A stretch of 64,000 nucleotides of DNA from Jiangellales bacterium (GTDB taxonomy: Bacteria > Actinomycetota > Actinomycetes > Jiangellales > Jiangellaceae), in assembly GCA_030447955.1 (NCBI GenBank), contig JAUJNY010000004.1, positions 145,518 to 209,517 of the forward strand, read 5' to 3'. A model generated the notes under the pieces. That model was not told the origin of the DNA and ran no database searches. It saw nothing but the letters and a program-made list of their open reading frames with translations. Of the stretch, positions 44,964-53,861 are shown in pieces. The stretch's first letter is position 1. The number at the start of each line of letters is the position of its first letter. The position numbers and the translations under genes were made by a program.

Positions 44964-47840
44964 ATGTCGGTGACCGAGCGGCTGCGAGCCGTGGTGGAGG
45001 CGGGTTCGAGCCCAGCCGTGCGCGCTTCCCGGCTCGCCCAGTGGTGCCAGCAGCAGGCCGTGCCTCTGAGCGAGGTGCTCGACCAGGTCGAGGCACTCAT
45101 CCACGACGACCCGGTGGCGGCGCGCGAAGTTGCCCAGGCGGCTCGGGTCCTGGCGTCGGCACCAGGTCCCTCGCTTGACGCCGCCCCAGCGATGGTGGCG
45201 GCCCGAGCAGCACAGCTCGAGGGACAGGGACTCGCGATCGAGGGGCGCCTGGACGATGCTCTGAGCGCCGTCGACGCCGCCCGCGACGCCTATGTCGCTG
45301 CCGCCGAGCCGTGGCTCGCCCTGCGCAGCGACCTGGGCCGGATGCACATCCTCAACGAGCTCGGCCGGACGGTGGACGCTGTGCAGGTCGGCACCGAGCT
45401 GTTGCGCAGCATCGATGCGCTCGAAGGTGCCAACGGTAGGCAGGTGTCCATGCCGTTCGCCGCCGACTGGCTACGCGCGTTGTGCCTGACGAACCTCGGC
45501 GTCTGTCACACCTTCGCCGGGAACTACGCGGCGGCGGCCGAGGCGACAGCGGCCGCCGAGCAGCACCTGTCGGCGCTGGGGCTGTTGGACGAGATCGCGA
45601 TCCTGCGACAGAACCAGGCCGAACAGCTGCTGGCTGAGGGGCGCGCGCGGATGGCCCGGGACATGTTCGCGCAGGCCGTACGAGGCTTCGCCGACGCGAA
45701 GCTGTCTCTGCTCGAGGCGCGGTGCCTGGCCGACCTGGGCCGCGCTCACGTGGCGCTCGGTGAGGGCCCCCAGGCGCTGGAATCATTCGGCCGTGCGGAG
45801 CGGCTGCTGGAGCGGCTGGATGTCGCAGCCGAGACCGAGCAGCTTCGGCTGCACACCGCCGAGGCCTATCTCTCCTTGAATCTCTACGACGAGGCGGCTT
45901 TGGTCTATGAGCAGGTGGCCGCCTCGGTCGAAGCGTCCGGACTGGCGCATTACCACGCGCTGGCGCTCGCAGGGCGAGGTGCCGCATTGGCCGCCTTGCA
46001 GCGCTGGGACGAGGCGCGCGCGGTCCTCGAAGAGGCGGCCGAGCGCCACGACCAGGTGGGCAACGTCCCGCTCGCCACGGCCGCCCGCGTCGAGCTGGCG
46101 GCCGTACTGCACCAAAGCGGCGATCACGATGGCGCGCTGGCCCTGCTGCGCCGGCTGCGTTCGACGACCAGGAACGACCAGCAGCGGGTCGCGCGGGTGT
46201 ATGTGCTGCTGGGGCTCGCCGATGTCGCTGACCCCGACGAGGCATGCGCCGCGCTCGTCGAGGCGTCCGAGCTGGTGCGTCGACTCGGCCTGCCACCCTT
46301 GCAGTTCCGCGTCGACAGCCGACTCGGTGCGCTGCGGCGGCGACAGGGCAGGCTCGATGAGGCTCTTGAGCTGCTGCAGCGGGCCGCGGACGAGGCCGAC
46401 GGCCAGCGGGCACTGCTCCCCTCACAGCTCACCCGCACGTCGTTCCTGCGGGACAAGTCCCGCACCTTCGATGAGCTGGTCGCTCTGCACCTCGACCTTG
46501 AGCCCGAATCGGCCGGCTCGGCATTTCGGGCAGCCGAGCGAGCCAAGGGGCGCGCGCTACTGGATCTCGTCAGCACGGCTACAACCGGCGGGGAAGCGCC
46601 CGGCACGGCGCTCGACTCGACGGTTACACCCCTGGTGGCCGAACTCAGCGCTGTGTACGACGAGATGCTCGGCAGCGACGCGGCCAGTGGCGAGACGCCC
46701 GCCCGGCGGCGCACCGGCGAGTTGCGGCGGCGTGCCGACGACCTCCAGGCCCGCTTGTCCGTGGCACGCATCCCGCGCAGCAGCTCCGCGGGTCAGCCCC
46801 TGGGCGTCGGGCGGCTGCTCGACTACCCGAGCCTGCGGGAACGCCTCGACGACAGCACCGTTCTGATCGCGTACCACGTCGTCGGTGACGAGATCATCGG
46901 CTTCCTCGGCGTGGGGTCCCGGCTGGTCGGCCGCCGCGTCACCACCATGACCCGCGTGGCGCCGCTGCTCGCCAGCTTGGAGCAGCACTGGCGACGCTTT
47001 CGGGCGGGTGCCGCCTTCGCTCAACGGCACGCGACCCGGCTGAGTCTGCTTGTCGAGCGCGACCTGGACAGACTCGCCAGCGAATTGCTCGCTGACCTGC
47101 CGCTGCCGCCCGCGACCGCCGGCGGGACCGACCGGCTCGCCGTGGTCGTCCCGCCAGCGCTGCAAGGCGTGCCCTTCCATGCGCTGCACGTCGGCGACCG
47201 GCCGCTGGTCGCCGAATGGGAGATCGTCACCGGCCCCAGCGGCTCGGTGCTCGGAGCCCTGCCCCGTTGGACGTACGACGGCGGCCACCGGTCCGTGGCG
47301 CTCGCCAGCACGGACCCCACCATCCCGCACGCCGAGTCGGAGGTGCGCGCATTGGGTGACCTGCTGCCCAATGCGCGGATGCACGTCGGGCTGGAAGCGA
47401 CCGCAGCGGTCCTCCGGCAAGACGGTGCGGGCGCAGGCATCATCCATCTCGCCTGCCACGGCATGTTCCGACCGGACAACGCCACGTTCTCCGCGTTGCG
47501 GCTGTCCGACGGATGGTTCACCGCCGGAGATGCCGCGTCACTCGACGTCCGTGGAGCTCTCGTGACCTTGTCGGCGTGTGAGACTGGACGTCAGCAGGCG
47601 GTTGGCGGGGAGGCAGTAGGACTCCCGCAGGCGTTTCTGGCCGCTGGCGCCGCCGCCGTAGTGACCAGCCTCTGGATGGCCGACGACAGGTCGACCGGTG
47701 GGCAGATGCACGACTTCTACGGCCATCTTCGCCGGGGGCTCACCCCCACCGGCGCGCTACGACAGGCGCAACTAGACAGCGCGCGCCGCGACCCTCATCC
47801 CTACTACTGGGCGCCGTTCACCGTGACCGGCGCCTGCTGA
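44964..47840 (+). CDS. TPR-CHAT caspase-like protease
   Basis: 958 residues from ATG 44964, one nucleotide after the preceding stop. Residues about 50-520 are a TPR solenoid with repeated A-L-x-x-G pattern units. A linker/dimerisation part follows, and residues about 680-955 form a CHAT domain. The catalytic His is in IIHLACHG (His832) and the nucleophile in LSACETG (Cys872). Both are intact, so it should be an active cysteine protease. CHAT-TPR proteins are regulated proteases, known for example as the effector subunit of type III-E CRISPR (Craspase). Here no CRISPR is nearby. Its translation is coupled to a sigma/anti-sigma pair and it precedes a subtilase. Confidence 0.93.
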   Translation: MSVTERLRAVVEAGSSPAVRASRLAQWCQQQAVPLSEVLDQVEALIHDDPVAAREVAQAARVLASAPGPSLDAAPAMVAARAAQLEGQGLAIEGRLDDALSAVDAARDAYVAAAEPWLALRSDLGRMHILNELGRTVDAVQVGTELLRSIDALEGANGRQVSMPFAADWLRALCLTNLGVCHTFAGNYAAAAEATAAAEQHLSALGLLDEIAILRQNQAEQLLAEGRARMARDMFAQAVRGFADAKLSLLEARCLADLGRAHVALGEGPQALESFGRAERLLERLDVAAETEQLRLHTAEAYLSLNLYDEAALVYEQVAASVEASGLAHYHALALAGRGAALAALQRWDEARAVLEEAAERHDQVGNVPLATAARVELAAVLHQSGDHDGALALLRRLRSTTRNDQQRVARVYVLLGLADVADPDEACAALVEASELVRRLGLPPLQFRVDSRLGALRRRQGRLDEALELLQRAADEADGQRALLPSQLTRTSFLRDKSRTFDELVALHLDLEPESAGSAFRAAERAKGRALLDLVSTATTGGEAPGTALDSTVTPLVAELSAVYDEMLGSDAASGETPARRRTGELRRRADDLQARLSVARIPRSSSAGQPLGVGRLLDYPSLRERLDDSTVLIAYHVVGDEIIGFLGVGSRLVGRRVTTMTRVAPLLASLEQHWRRFRAGAAFAQRHATRLSLLVERDLDRLASELLADLPLPPATAGGTDRLAVVVPPALQGVPFHALHVGDRPLVAEWEIVTGPSGSVLGALPRWTYDGGHRSVALASTDPTIPHAESEVRALGDLLPNARMHVGLEATAAVLRQDGAGAGIIHLACHGMFRPDNATFSALRLSDGWFTAGDAASLDVRGALVTLSACETGRQQAVGGEAVGLPQAFLAAGAAAVVTSLWMADDRSTGGQMHDFYGHLRRGLTPTGALRQAQLDSARRDPHPYYWAPFTVTGAC

Positions 47841-47856
47841 TCCGACAGGAGTAGTC

Positions 47857-49113
47857 ATGACCCCTCCCACGCCACGGGTACGCGGACTGGTAGGAGTCGG
47901 TGTGGCCGGCCTCGCGCTGGCCCTGCTCACTCCGGTCGCTCCCGCCACCGCCGACGGGCCCAACGACGACGGCCCCAACGATGACGCCCTCACCGGTGTC
48001 GCCGACGTCGTTGTCAAGCTCTCGGTCGGTCAGACGATCGAGGAGATCAACGCGAAGTACGGGACCAGAGTCCTCGACCAAGTGACGCCGACCCGCACCT
48101 ACCTGCTTGACCCACCCGCGAGCACCTCTCCAGAGCAGCTGGTCGACGACCTGCAGAACGACCCGGCTCTGCAGCTGGAGTGGGCGGAGCCCAACTTCGC
48201 CGACGGGCAGCCGGAGGGCAACCCCACCTACCGGTGGGACCACGGTCAGCCGGCGATCGTCGGCAGCGACCCAGCCGGGTGGCGGGCGCAACGGGCGCTG
48301 ACCACCGTCCGCGCTGCCGAGGCACACGAGACCACCCGTGGCGAGGGCACGGTCGTCGCGGTGCTCGACACCGGCTTCCGCCTCTCCCACCCCGGTCTGT
48401 CCGACCGCTTCACGGCCAACGGCTACGACTTCGTCGACGACGACGCCGTCCCCGCGGAAACGCGCAACGGCGTTGACGATGACGTGGACGGTCGTACCGA
48501 CGAGGGCTGGGGGCACGGCACTCACGTCGCCGGCATCGTGGCGGTGGTCGCGCCAGGCTCGAGGGTCATGCCGCTGCGGGTGCTCGACGACGAGGGGCTC
48601 GGCTCGGTGTGGATCACCGCTGAGGCGATCAGCTGGGCCAGTGAGCGCGGCGCAGACGTCATCAACCTGAGCCTGGGCACGGCGGCCGACTCCGAGCTGT
48701 TGGAAGACGCGGTCGAGGATGCCGAGGAGGACGGGGCCGTCGTCGTCGCTTCCGCGGGCAACGACAACCGGTCCCAGCGACAGTGGCCAGCCGCCGACGA
48801 CGACGCCGTCGCAGTTGCCAGCGTGACGCCTACGGACCTGCGCTCGCCGTTCAGCAATTTCGGGTTGTGGGTCGACGTCGCGGCACCCGGGCAACGCATC
48901 ATCAGCTCGTTCCCGCTGCGGGTCTACGCGCGCTGGGACGGCACGTCGATGGCAACGCCGTTCGTGGCCGGCCAGGCGGCGCTACTGCGGGCACAGCGGC
49001 CGACCGCCGAGGCGGAGCAGCTGGTCGCACGGATCAAGCAGACCGCCGTACCGGTCGGCGCTGGTCTCGGCGCCGGACGCATCGACCTAGCCGCGAGCCT
49101 GCAACCCCGGTGA
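47857..49113 (+). CDS. Secreted subtilisin-like serine protease (S8 family)
   Basis: 418 residues from ATG 47857, 16 bp after the CHAT stop, AGGAG upstream. Signal peptide to about residue 32 (ALALLTPVAPATADG), then a short GPNDD repeat, an I9-like propeptide of about 100 residues and the S8 catalytic domain. The triad is complete: Asp171 (VAVLDTGF), His220 (GHGTHVAG) and Ser364 (DGTSMATPF). The absence of a C-terminal TM or sorting signal means it is probably released. It may be processed by, or act downstream of, the neighbouring CHAT protease; that link is inference. Confidence 0.94.
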   Translation: MTPPTPRVRGLVGVGVAGLALALLTPVAPATADGPNDDGPNDDALTGVADVVVKLSVGQTIEEINAKYGTRVLDQVTPTRTYLLDPPASTSPEQLVDDLQNDPALQLEWAEPNFADGQPEGNPTYRWDHGQPAIVGSDPAGWRAQRALTTVRAAEAHETTRGEGTVVAVLDTGFRLSHPGLSDRFTANGYDFVDDDAVPAETRNGVDDDVDGRTDEGWGHGTHVAGIVAVVAPGSRVMPLRVLDDEGLGSVWITAEAISWASERGADVINLSLGTAADSELLEDAVEDAEEDGAVVVASAGNDNRSQRQWPAADDDAVAVASVTPTDLRSPFSNFGLWVDVAAPGQRIISSFPLRVYARWDGTSMATPFVAGQAALLRAQRPTAEAEQLVARIKQTAVPVGAGLGAGRIDLAASLQPR

Positions 49114-49717
49114 CCCTTGCCATAGGCCCATAGCTCGGTGCTGCTACCGCAGGTGAGCTGCGTGGCACCAGCCTGAGCCCCCACGGTGTCGAGCAGCCGG
49201 CGTAGACGTGGACGCCGGGGGTCGGCTTCCTGGGGGTCCGGCAGCTGTCGCGGAAGGCGACGCCACCGGGGCTGGAGGCGCGGCCTCCGTGGTCCCAGTT
49301 CTCAGGCGTCTCCCACTGCTCGGCCGTGACAGTGGCCTTCGGTGGGCTTGCCGTTAGGAACGGAACCGGACGGCGGCGCTCCGCGTCACAGGTCACGCTA
49401 GTTGGGATCCTCAACGGCGCCACCGAGGGGCGCGTTACTACCCGAGCGACGAAGGGACAGACCGTGCGGAGCATGGGGCGGGTGCGTTCGTGGTCCCCCG
49501 GCTGTGGGGGCTGGCCTGACACTGGCGTTGCTAGCTTCGGCTTCTGTGTCGGCGGAGAGCAGCGAACGTCTGGGTTACCGCTTTGCCACGGGGAGCCCGT
49601 GCCTGAAGGCGGGTATGTGACGGCTCAAATTGCAGCCCACCGACCAAGACTATTACCCAGCTGCGCGCTACAGGCTTCGCTCGACCTTTGCTCCGGTACG
49701 GCGAAGGTGAGGTATTG
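49114..49717. other. Gene-poor stretch after the subtilase
   Basis: No gene is supported here. Several short open frames exist on both strands but lack start context and codon bias. One minus-strand segment around 49180-49370 reads like coding remnant (AEQWETPENWDHGGRAS, VAFRDSCRTPRKPTPGVHVY). G+C looks lower than in the flanks, as expected of imported or decaying DNA. Confidence 0.5.
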
Positions 49718-50077
49718 ATGTTGCGTAACGTGTGCCGCCTGGCTGCCGTGTTTCCACTGCTTCTGGTCACGTCAGCAGCGGGTGCCTTTGCCGACGCTGA
49801 TCGAGCGCGACCTGGCACCAGCGCGCACAAGACGACGTCAGCCGCTGGTCACCACGAGACTCCGTGCGTCATCGAGCGGCATGCCACATCCGGGTCGCCG
49901 GGGCAGGACGAAGGTCCTTCCGTGATCGTCACGAACCGGGCACGCAAGGGTGCGGTAGAGGCACCGCGGCCCGGCATGGGGGTCTCACTTTCGGCTACCG
50001 GTGTAGCGCCACGTTCTGGCTTCTCTTTTCAGGTGATAGCGACGGCCAGCGGCTACAAATGTTGGCTGCAGCGTTGA
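49718..50077 (+). CDS. Small secreted protein, unknown function
   Basis: 119 residues from ATG 49718 (AAGGTGAGG upstream). Signal peptide RLAAVFPLLLVTSAAGAFA, then a Ser/Thr/His-rich mature region with two Cys far apart (PCVIER and YKCWLQR at the C-terminus). No family recognised. Codon bias is weaker than in neighbours, in line with the low-G+C stretch around it. Confidence 0.5.
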   Translation: MLRNVCRLAAVFPLLLVTSAAGAFADADRARPGTSAHKTTSAAGHHETPCVIERHATSGSPGQDEGPSVIVTNRARKGAVEAPRPGMGVSLSATGVAPRSGFSFQVIATASGYKCWLQR

Positions 50078-50292
50078 GCACGTGCACCTATCCGCCTCGG
50101 GAAATGCCGCTCGACCAAGTGCGAAGAGCGCTAGTCCGAGCACATGAGGCCAGAGGCAGTCGTAGACAGAGCCGGGTTGACATGAAGCTCGTTAAGCCCT
50201 GCCGGCTCTCATGGCGCGGCGGTCATGTGAATTTGGCCCCGTCGCGGACCTGATCCGACTGCGTCCAGGACACTCGCTCCGCCGGACGCTTT

Positions 50293-50328
50293 CTCAAACC
50301 CCACTGACCTCCAGGGTGTGTGTTTGAG
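50293..50328 (-). terminator. Hairpin downstream of the second sigma/anti-sigma operon
   Basis: CTCAAAC (50293-50299) pairs with GTTTGAG (50322-50328); partial inner pairing ACCCC/GGGTG-type is possible. It lies 19 bp beyond the stop of the minus-strand anti-sigma gene. The 50078-50292 interval shows no supported gene. Confidence 0.4.
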
Positions 50329-50346
50329 TGTTGATATTCGTCTTGG

Positions 50347-51153
50347 CTAGGACTCCGATTCTGGCACACGTGTGGGGCATGGAGGCTTACCTGACGATCC
50401 TGAGCAATCGACCGTCCATGGGAGGCCCGGTGGGGGAGCTGAAAGCTCTCCGCCGGCGGTTACTCCGTGGACTTTTGCCACCTTGCTGGAACGGGGTACC
50501 GTGAGGGCGAAGAATCGTAGGTCCTGGCTGACGGGGGTGGCGACGGCGTCGGTCACCCTCTGTGTGCCGTCCTCGAGTGAGACCCGGACCGAGCGTGCGT
50601 CGCGCCCGACCGCACCCAGCACCAAGGACACCCCTGGCGCCGTAGTACCCCTCCAGATTTCCCACTGGACGGGTTGTCCAGCTGGCCAGCCGCCGAACCC
50701 ATAGCCGAACCAGAGGCCGAACACCTCGCCGCCGTACTCTATGAGGGTGCCGCGATCGTCGCCGGCCACCTTCGTCGCGACCACCCGCCATGTCCCCTCG
50801 GGTGTGGTCCCCTGGGCCACCAGGTAGTGCACCCCGGGCAGCGGAAGACTGTGGGAGCCGTCGGGCGGCCCGGTCACGATCTCGTCTGACCAAGGTGAGG
50901 GCATGGCCTGCGCGCTCCCGGCTACCCCCACCTCTTGCGTCTCGTGCGCCGGTCGCGGGAAGGGCTGCACGGCTAGGCCGACGACCGTCGACGCAGCCGC
51001 GACCCCCAGAACGGCAGCCGTGGCAACCTTCCGCTGCCTGCGGCGGAGCGCCCGTCGATGGATGTTGTGCAGCCGACTCTCGCCGCCGTGCAGTTCGGGT
51101 GGCAACGACTCGGACAGGCGGTGGCGGACGTTGTCGCTGGTGAGTTCGGGCAT
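50347..51153 (-). CDS. Membrane-anchored protein paired with SigE-type sigma factor (probable anti-sigma)
   Basis: 268 residues from ATG 51153. The N-terminal ~40 residues are a charged cytoplasmic segment (VRHRLSESLPPEL ... RRRQRKV), then one TM (VATAAVLGVAAASTVVGLAV), then an extracellular domain of about 190 residues with a C-terminal Cys pair (VDCSGSSGKPPC). The layout is typical of the partner genes found directly after SigE-family ECF sigma genes. It begins 21 bp after the sigma stop. No zinc anti-sigma motif. The signal sensed is unknown. Confidence 0.7.
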   Translation of the reverse strand: MPELTSDNVRHRLSESLPPELHGGESRLHNIHRRALRRRQRKVATAAVLGVAAASTVVGLAVQPFPRPAHETQEVGVAGSAQAMPSPWSDEIVTGPPDGSHSLPLPGVHYLVAQGTTPEGTWRVVATKVAGDDRGTLIEYGGEVFGLWFGYGFGGWPAGQPVQWEIWRGTTAPGVSLVLGAVGRDARSVRVSLEDGTQRVTDAVATPVSQDLRFFALTVPRSSKVAKVHGVTAGGELSAPPPGLPWTVDCSGSSGKPPCPTRVPESES

Positions 51154-51174
51154 GGTGGCTCCTGAGGCGCGTGA

Positions 51175-51660
51175 CTAGGCGAGTAACTTCCGCATGGCGA
51201 GTGCTCCCCGCGATGCATGGGTCTTGACGGTCCCAACCGAGCATCCGAGTAGTCCCGCGACCTGTTCGGTGGACATGTCCTCCATGTAACGCAGCACCAG
51301 CACGACTCGCTGTTGCGGGCTGAGCTGCTTCAGGGCCTGAAGGAGCTCGTCGTGCTGGACGACCCGATCGGCGGGGTCGCTGTGGTGCTGGTGCGGGCGT
51401 TGGCGGAGTCTGGAAAGGAGATCCGGCCGGCGTCGACTCGAGAGGTACAGGTTGGCGATCGTCTGGTGTAGGTAGCCGACCGGGTCCTCGTCGGCCAACC
51501 GTCGCCACCGCGGCCAGAGGCGGGCGAAGGCCTCCTGGGTGAGGTCCTCCGCGGCTGCGGCGCTCAGGGTGAACCCATATGCCACGCGGACCGCCCGATT
51601 CCACCGGGCACGCACGAAGTCATCGAACGCTGCCCGCGTCGTGACCGACTCCTGCAGCAC
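51175..51660 (-). CDS. SigE-family ECF sigma factor
   Basis: 161 residues from GTG 51660 with GGAGCTC just upstream. Region 2: FDDFVRARWNRAVRVAYGFT then AAAEDLTQEAFARLW. Region 4: LSPQQRVVLVLRYMEDMSTE then QVAGLLGCSVGTVKTHASRG. The short length and RALRxL-type ending are characteristic of the actinobacterial SigE-like group. First gene of a two-gene minus-strand unit with the membrane protein at 50347. Confidence 0.93.
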   Translation of the reverse strand: MLQESVTTRAAFDDFVRARWNRAVRVAYGFTLSAAAAEDLTQEAFARLWPRWRRLADEDPVGYLHQTIANLYLSSRRRPDLLSRLRQRPHQHHSDPADRVVQHDELLQALKQLSPQQRVVLVLRYMEDMSTEQVAGLLGCSVGTVKTHASRGALAMRKLLA

Positions 51661-51970
51661 TAGAGCTCCTCGTCCGACCTCTCGTCCCTACACACTGAAC
51701 GCTTGAGGCGCCGCGGCGGTTGACACTGATCGGTAATCCTCCGAGCGACGATGAGCAGGCAGGCTCAGCGACGTTCCTGGACTGCCACAGGACGCGAGGT
51801 TGGTCCCAAAAGAGCTGGTCTTATTTTCCTCAGCAGTCGGGATCAACCACTTCCGGGCGGACGGAAGGCCCGTCGAACAGGTTGAGGCGCTTTCACCAAA
51901 GTCCGCTGGGAACCAGCCGACTCGACCATCTCGAGATCTGTTCCAGGTTCCGGTCGAGTACGGCCCGTCA
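51661..51970. other. Intergenic region between the SigE-type gene and tRNA-Ala
   Basis: No gene is supported. It should hold the promoter of the sigma gene on the minus strand. A TTGACA at about 51719-51724 on the plus strand has no matching -10 at normal spacing. Base composition is lower in G+C than core genes. Confidence 0.4.
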
Positions 51971-52047
51971 TGGTGGAGCTGAGGGGATTTGAACCCCTGA
52001 CCCCCTCGATGCGAACGAGGTGCGCTACCGGACTGCGCCACAGCCCC
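51971..52047 (-). tRNA. tRNA-Ala (anticodon CGC), CCA encoded
   Basis: Reads 5' GGGGCTG ... CAGCTCC A CCA 3'. The acceptor stem contains the G3-U70 identity pair of tRNA-Ala. Anticodon arm CCTCG-TTCGCAT-CGAGG has a perfect stem and anticodon CGC. T-arm contains GGTTCAAATCC. It marks the right border of the accessory block; no integrase gene is next to it. Confidence 0.95.
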
Positions 52048-52077
52048 AGGTCGGTCTCCGACGATAGCAAGCGGCGC

Positions 52078-53142
52078 TCAGTCGCCGACGGCGCGCCGAT
52101 GCTGGACGGCGCCGGCGGCGGGCGCCTGCGCGCCAGCGCCAGCCGACGTGGGCTCGCCGACGAACGCAGGAAGGTCGTCGCGCTCGGCGCCCGGCTCCAC
52201 GCCGTGCTCGGCGCGCGGCTGCGCGGCCAGCCGGCCGGACGTCCAGGCGCCCGGCGTCGCCAGGTCGATCGTGCGGATCACCCGCTGCGCACGCGGCGCC
52301 GTCACGTACGTGGGCAACGGCACCGGCACCGGCTCCCAGCCCGGGTCCGCGACCGGAACCACCGGCGGGTGCCCCTCGCCACTTTCGGCGAGCTCGGGAT
52401 CCTCGTTGTACGAGACGGCCCCGGCCGTCGGGTCGGCCCGCAGCGCCGGGCTGTCCTCACCGATCGCCGCCGCGGAGCCAGCTGCCAGCTCTCCTCGAGC
52501 GGATCGCGGCATCACCGGAGGGGCAAGCGTTCCGCCGCCGACCCGCGGCGCTTGCGCCGGCCGGGCGGTGGGGGCGAGGAGGTTACGCACCAACGCCTTG
52601 CGCACGGCTCGGCTGACGGTACGGAACGAGCCGAGGTGCAGCACCCGGTCGGTGCTCCCCCGAGTCGCGGGCTGTGAAATCGCGGGCTTCCGTACGACCC
52701 CGGCTCGGGGGGCCGCTCGTTCGGTGGCGCCGCTGACCCGGCGCAACAGCAGCAGGTAACCGAGCAAGAGGGAGCCGGGTACCAATACTGCCCACCAGGA
52801 CACCGCGGCCCCGGCGGCTGTCCCGATGACGCCGAGGAGCGCCACGGCGAGCAGCAGCAGGACCTGTTGGCGGCGGCGGTAGACCGCTCGCCGGCCATCC
52901 CGGTCAGCGGGTTGCTGCGGTGCCGCAGGACGTACGGCCGTTCTGGCCGCAGCGGCGCCCGCCTTGGTCGTCGCCTCCGACTCGGCATCGGCTGCCTCCC
53001 GGCGGGACAGCACCCGCATCGCGGACGAGAAGCGGTCCACCGACCGGTTGGTGTCCACCGGCTCTTGGCGACGCAACCAGGTCACGAAGTACGCGGCCCA
53101 GGCGACGACGATGCCTGCGTAGATGACGCCGCTCCCACCCAT
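52078..53142 (-). CDS. SepX/GlpR-like divisome-associated membrane protein
   Basis: 354 residues from ATG 53142. TM1 at the extreme N-terminus (VIYAGIVVAWAAYFVTWL), then a conserved cytoplasmic segment (SVDRFSSAMRVLSRREA). A TM pair follows at about residues 92-135 (VLLLLAVALLGVIGTAAGAA, then VLVPGSLLLGYLLLL), and a long Pro/Ala-rich cytoplasmic tail. This layout and the position one gene from rimJ and near the moeA/glp gene match the SepX/GlpR family, which anchors divisome components in actinobacteria. Inferred from architecture and synteny. Confidence 0.75.
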   Translation of the reverse strand: MGGSGVIYAGIVVAWAAYFVTWLRRQEPVDTNRSVDRFSSAMRVLSRREAADAESEATTKAGAAAARTAVRPAAPQQPADRDGRRAVYRRRQQVLLLLAVALLGVIGTAAGAAVSWWAVLVPGSLLLGYLLLLRRVSGATERAAPRAGVVRKPAISQPATRGSTDRVLHLGSFRTVSRAVRKALVRNLLAPTARPAQAPRVGGGTLAPPVMPRSARGELAAGSAAAIGEDSPALRADPTAGAVSYNEDPELAESGEGHPPVVPVADPGWEPVPVPLPTYVTAPRAQRVIRTIDLATPGAWTSGRLAAQPRAEHGVEPGAERDDLPAFVGEPTSAGAGAQAPAAGAVQHRRAVGD

Positions 53143-53204
53143 GGACGATCACGTTAGGGGCGCGCCACGGTGCGTCGCCGAACGCGGTGCGGTGTGTCGC
53201 CGGA

Positions 53205-53861
53205 TCACTCCTGTGACGGTTGTGATTCAGCAGTTCTCCTGGATTGGAGCTCCCGCCACTGGGCCAGCAGACCGGCCGGCACCTCCTCAGCGGTGACCGC
53301 GAAGGCATAGTGGTCGCGCCACGCGCCGTCGATATGCAGGAAGCGGGGTCGCAACCCCTCGTACCGCAGGCCCAGCTTGTCCACCACGCGCAGGCTCGCG
53401 GCGTTCTCCGGCCGGATGTTGACCTCGATCCGATGGAGCCCGGCTGGGCCGAAGCAGTGGTCCACAGCGAGCGCCACCGCGGTGGGCATGATGCCGCGGC
53501 CCGCGACCTCCTCGCCGACCCAGTAGCCGATGTGCGCGGACTGTGCGGAGCCCCGGGTGATCCCGCCGACAGTCAGCTGGCCCACCAGAGCTCCCTCGTA
53601 CGTCACCGCCCACGGCAGCGCCTCCCCCGCACCGGCCTGGGCCGAGAGCCGGCGCACCATGGCGCGAAACGACGGCGCCCGCGGCGGCCACTCGGTCGGC
53701 GGGGTGGGCTCCCACGGCGCGAGCCAGTCGCGGTTGCGCTCGCGTAGCGCGCTCCAGGCGCGGGCGTCGCGGAAGCGCAGCGGGCGCAGCACCACCGCGC
53801 CCTCGGCCAGCTCGGCCGGCCAGGCGCGGTCCGGGCGGCGGTCGGCGGGGTGCGGAGTCAG
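53205..53861 (-). CDS. rimJ: RimJ-type GNAT N-acetyltransferase with apparent CTG start
   Basis: 218 residues if started at CTG 53861. The conserved N-terminus WPAELAEGAVVLRPLRFRDA lies entirely upstream of the first in-frame GTG. No ATG or GTG precedes it short of deep overlap with the mog gene. AGGAGGCGG sits 6 nt before the CTG, and the CTG overlaps the mog stop as CTGA, paralleling the GTGA overlaps elsewhere. GNAT motifs: IGYWVGEEVAGRGIMPTAVA (acetyl-CoA loop) and PENAASLRVVDKLGLRYEG. Expected to acetylate an N-terminal amine of a ribosomal protein (S5 in E. coli). Confidence 0.88.
   Translation of the reverse strand: MTPHPADRRPDRAWPAELAEGAVVLRPLRFRDARAWSALRERNRDWLAPWEPTPPTEWPPRAPSFRAMVRRLSAQAGAGEALPWAVTYEGALVGQLTVGGITRGSAQSAHIGYWVGEEVAGRGIMPTAVALAVDHCFGPAGLHRIEVNIRPENAASLRVVDKLGLRYEGLRPRFLHIDGAWRDHYAFAVTAEEVPAGLLAQWRELQSRRTAESQPSQE

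Noticed and set aside
49034-49522. 162-codon minus-strand frame with WETPENWDHGGRAS and PGVHVYAG segments
   Set aside because: The middle looks protein-like, but both ends overlap the subtilase 3' end or low-quality sequence, there is no ribosome site, and no family is recognised. Treated as possible remnant only.
51719-51724. TTGACA as a -35 box on the plus strand
   Set aside because: No -10-like hexamer at 16-18 bp spacing and no plus-strand gene downstream before tRNA-Ala.
51971-52047. tRNA-Ala as an attachment site for an integrated element
   Set aside because: No integrase or excisionase gene and no second tRNA fragment was seen in the flanking accessory block.
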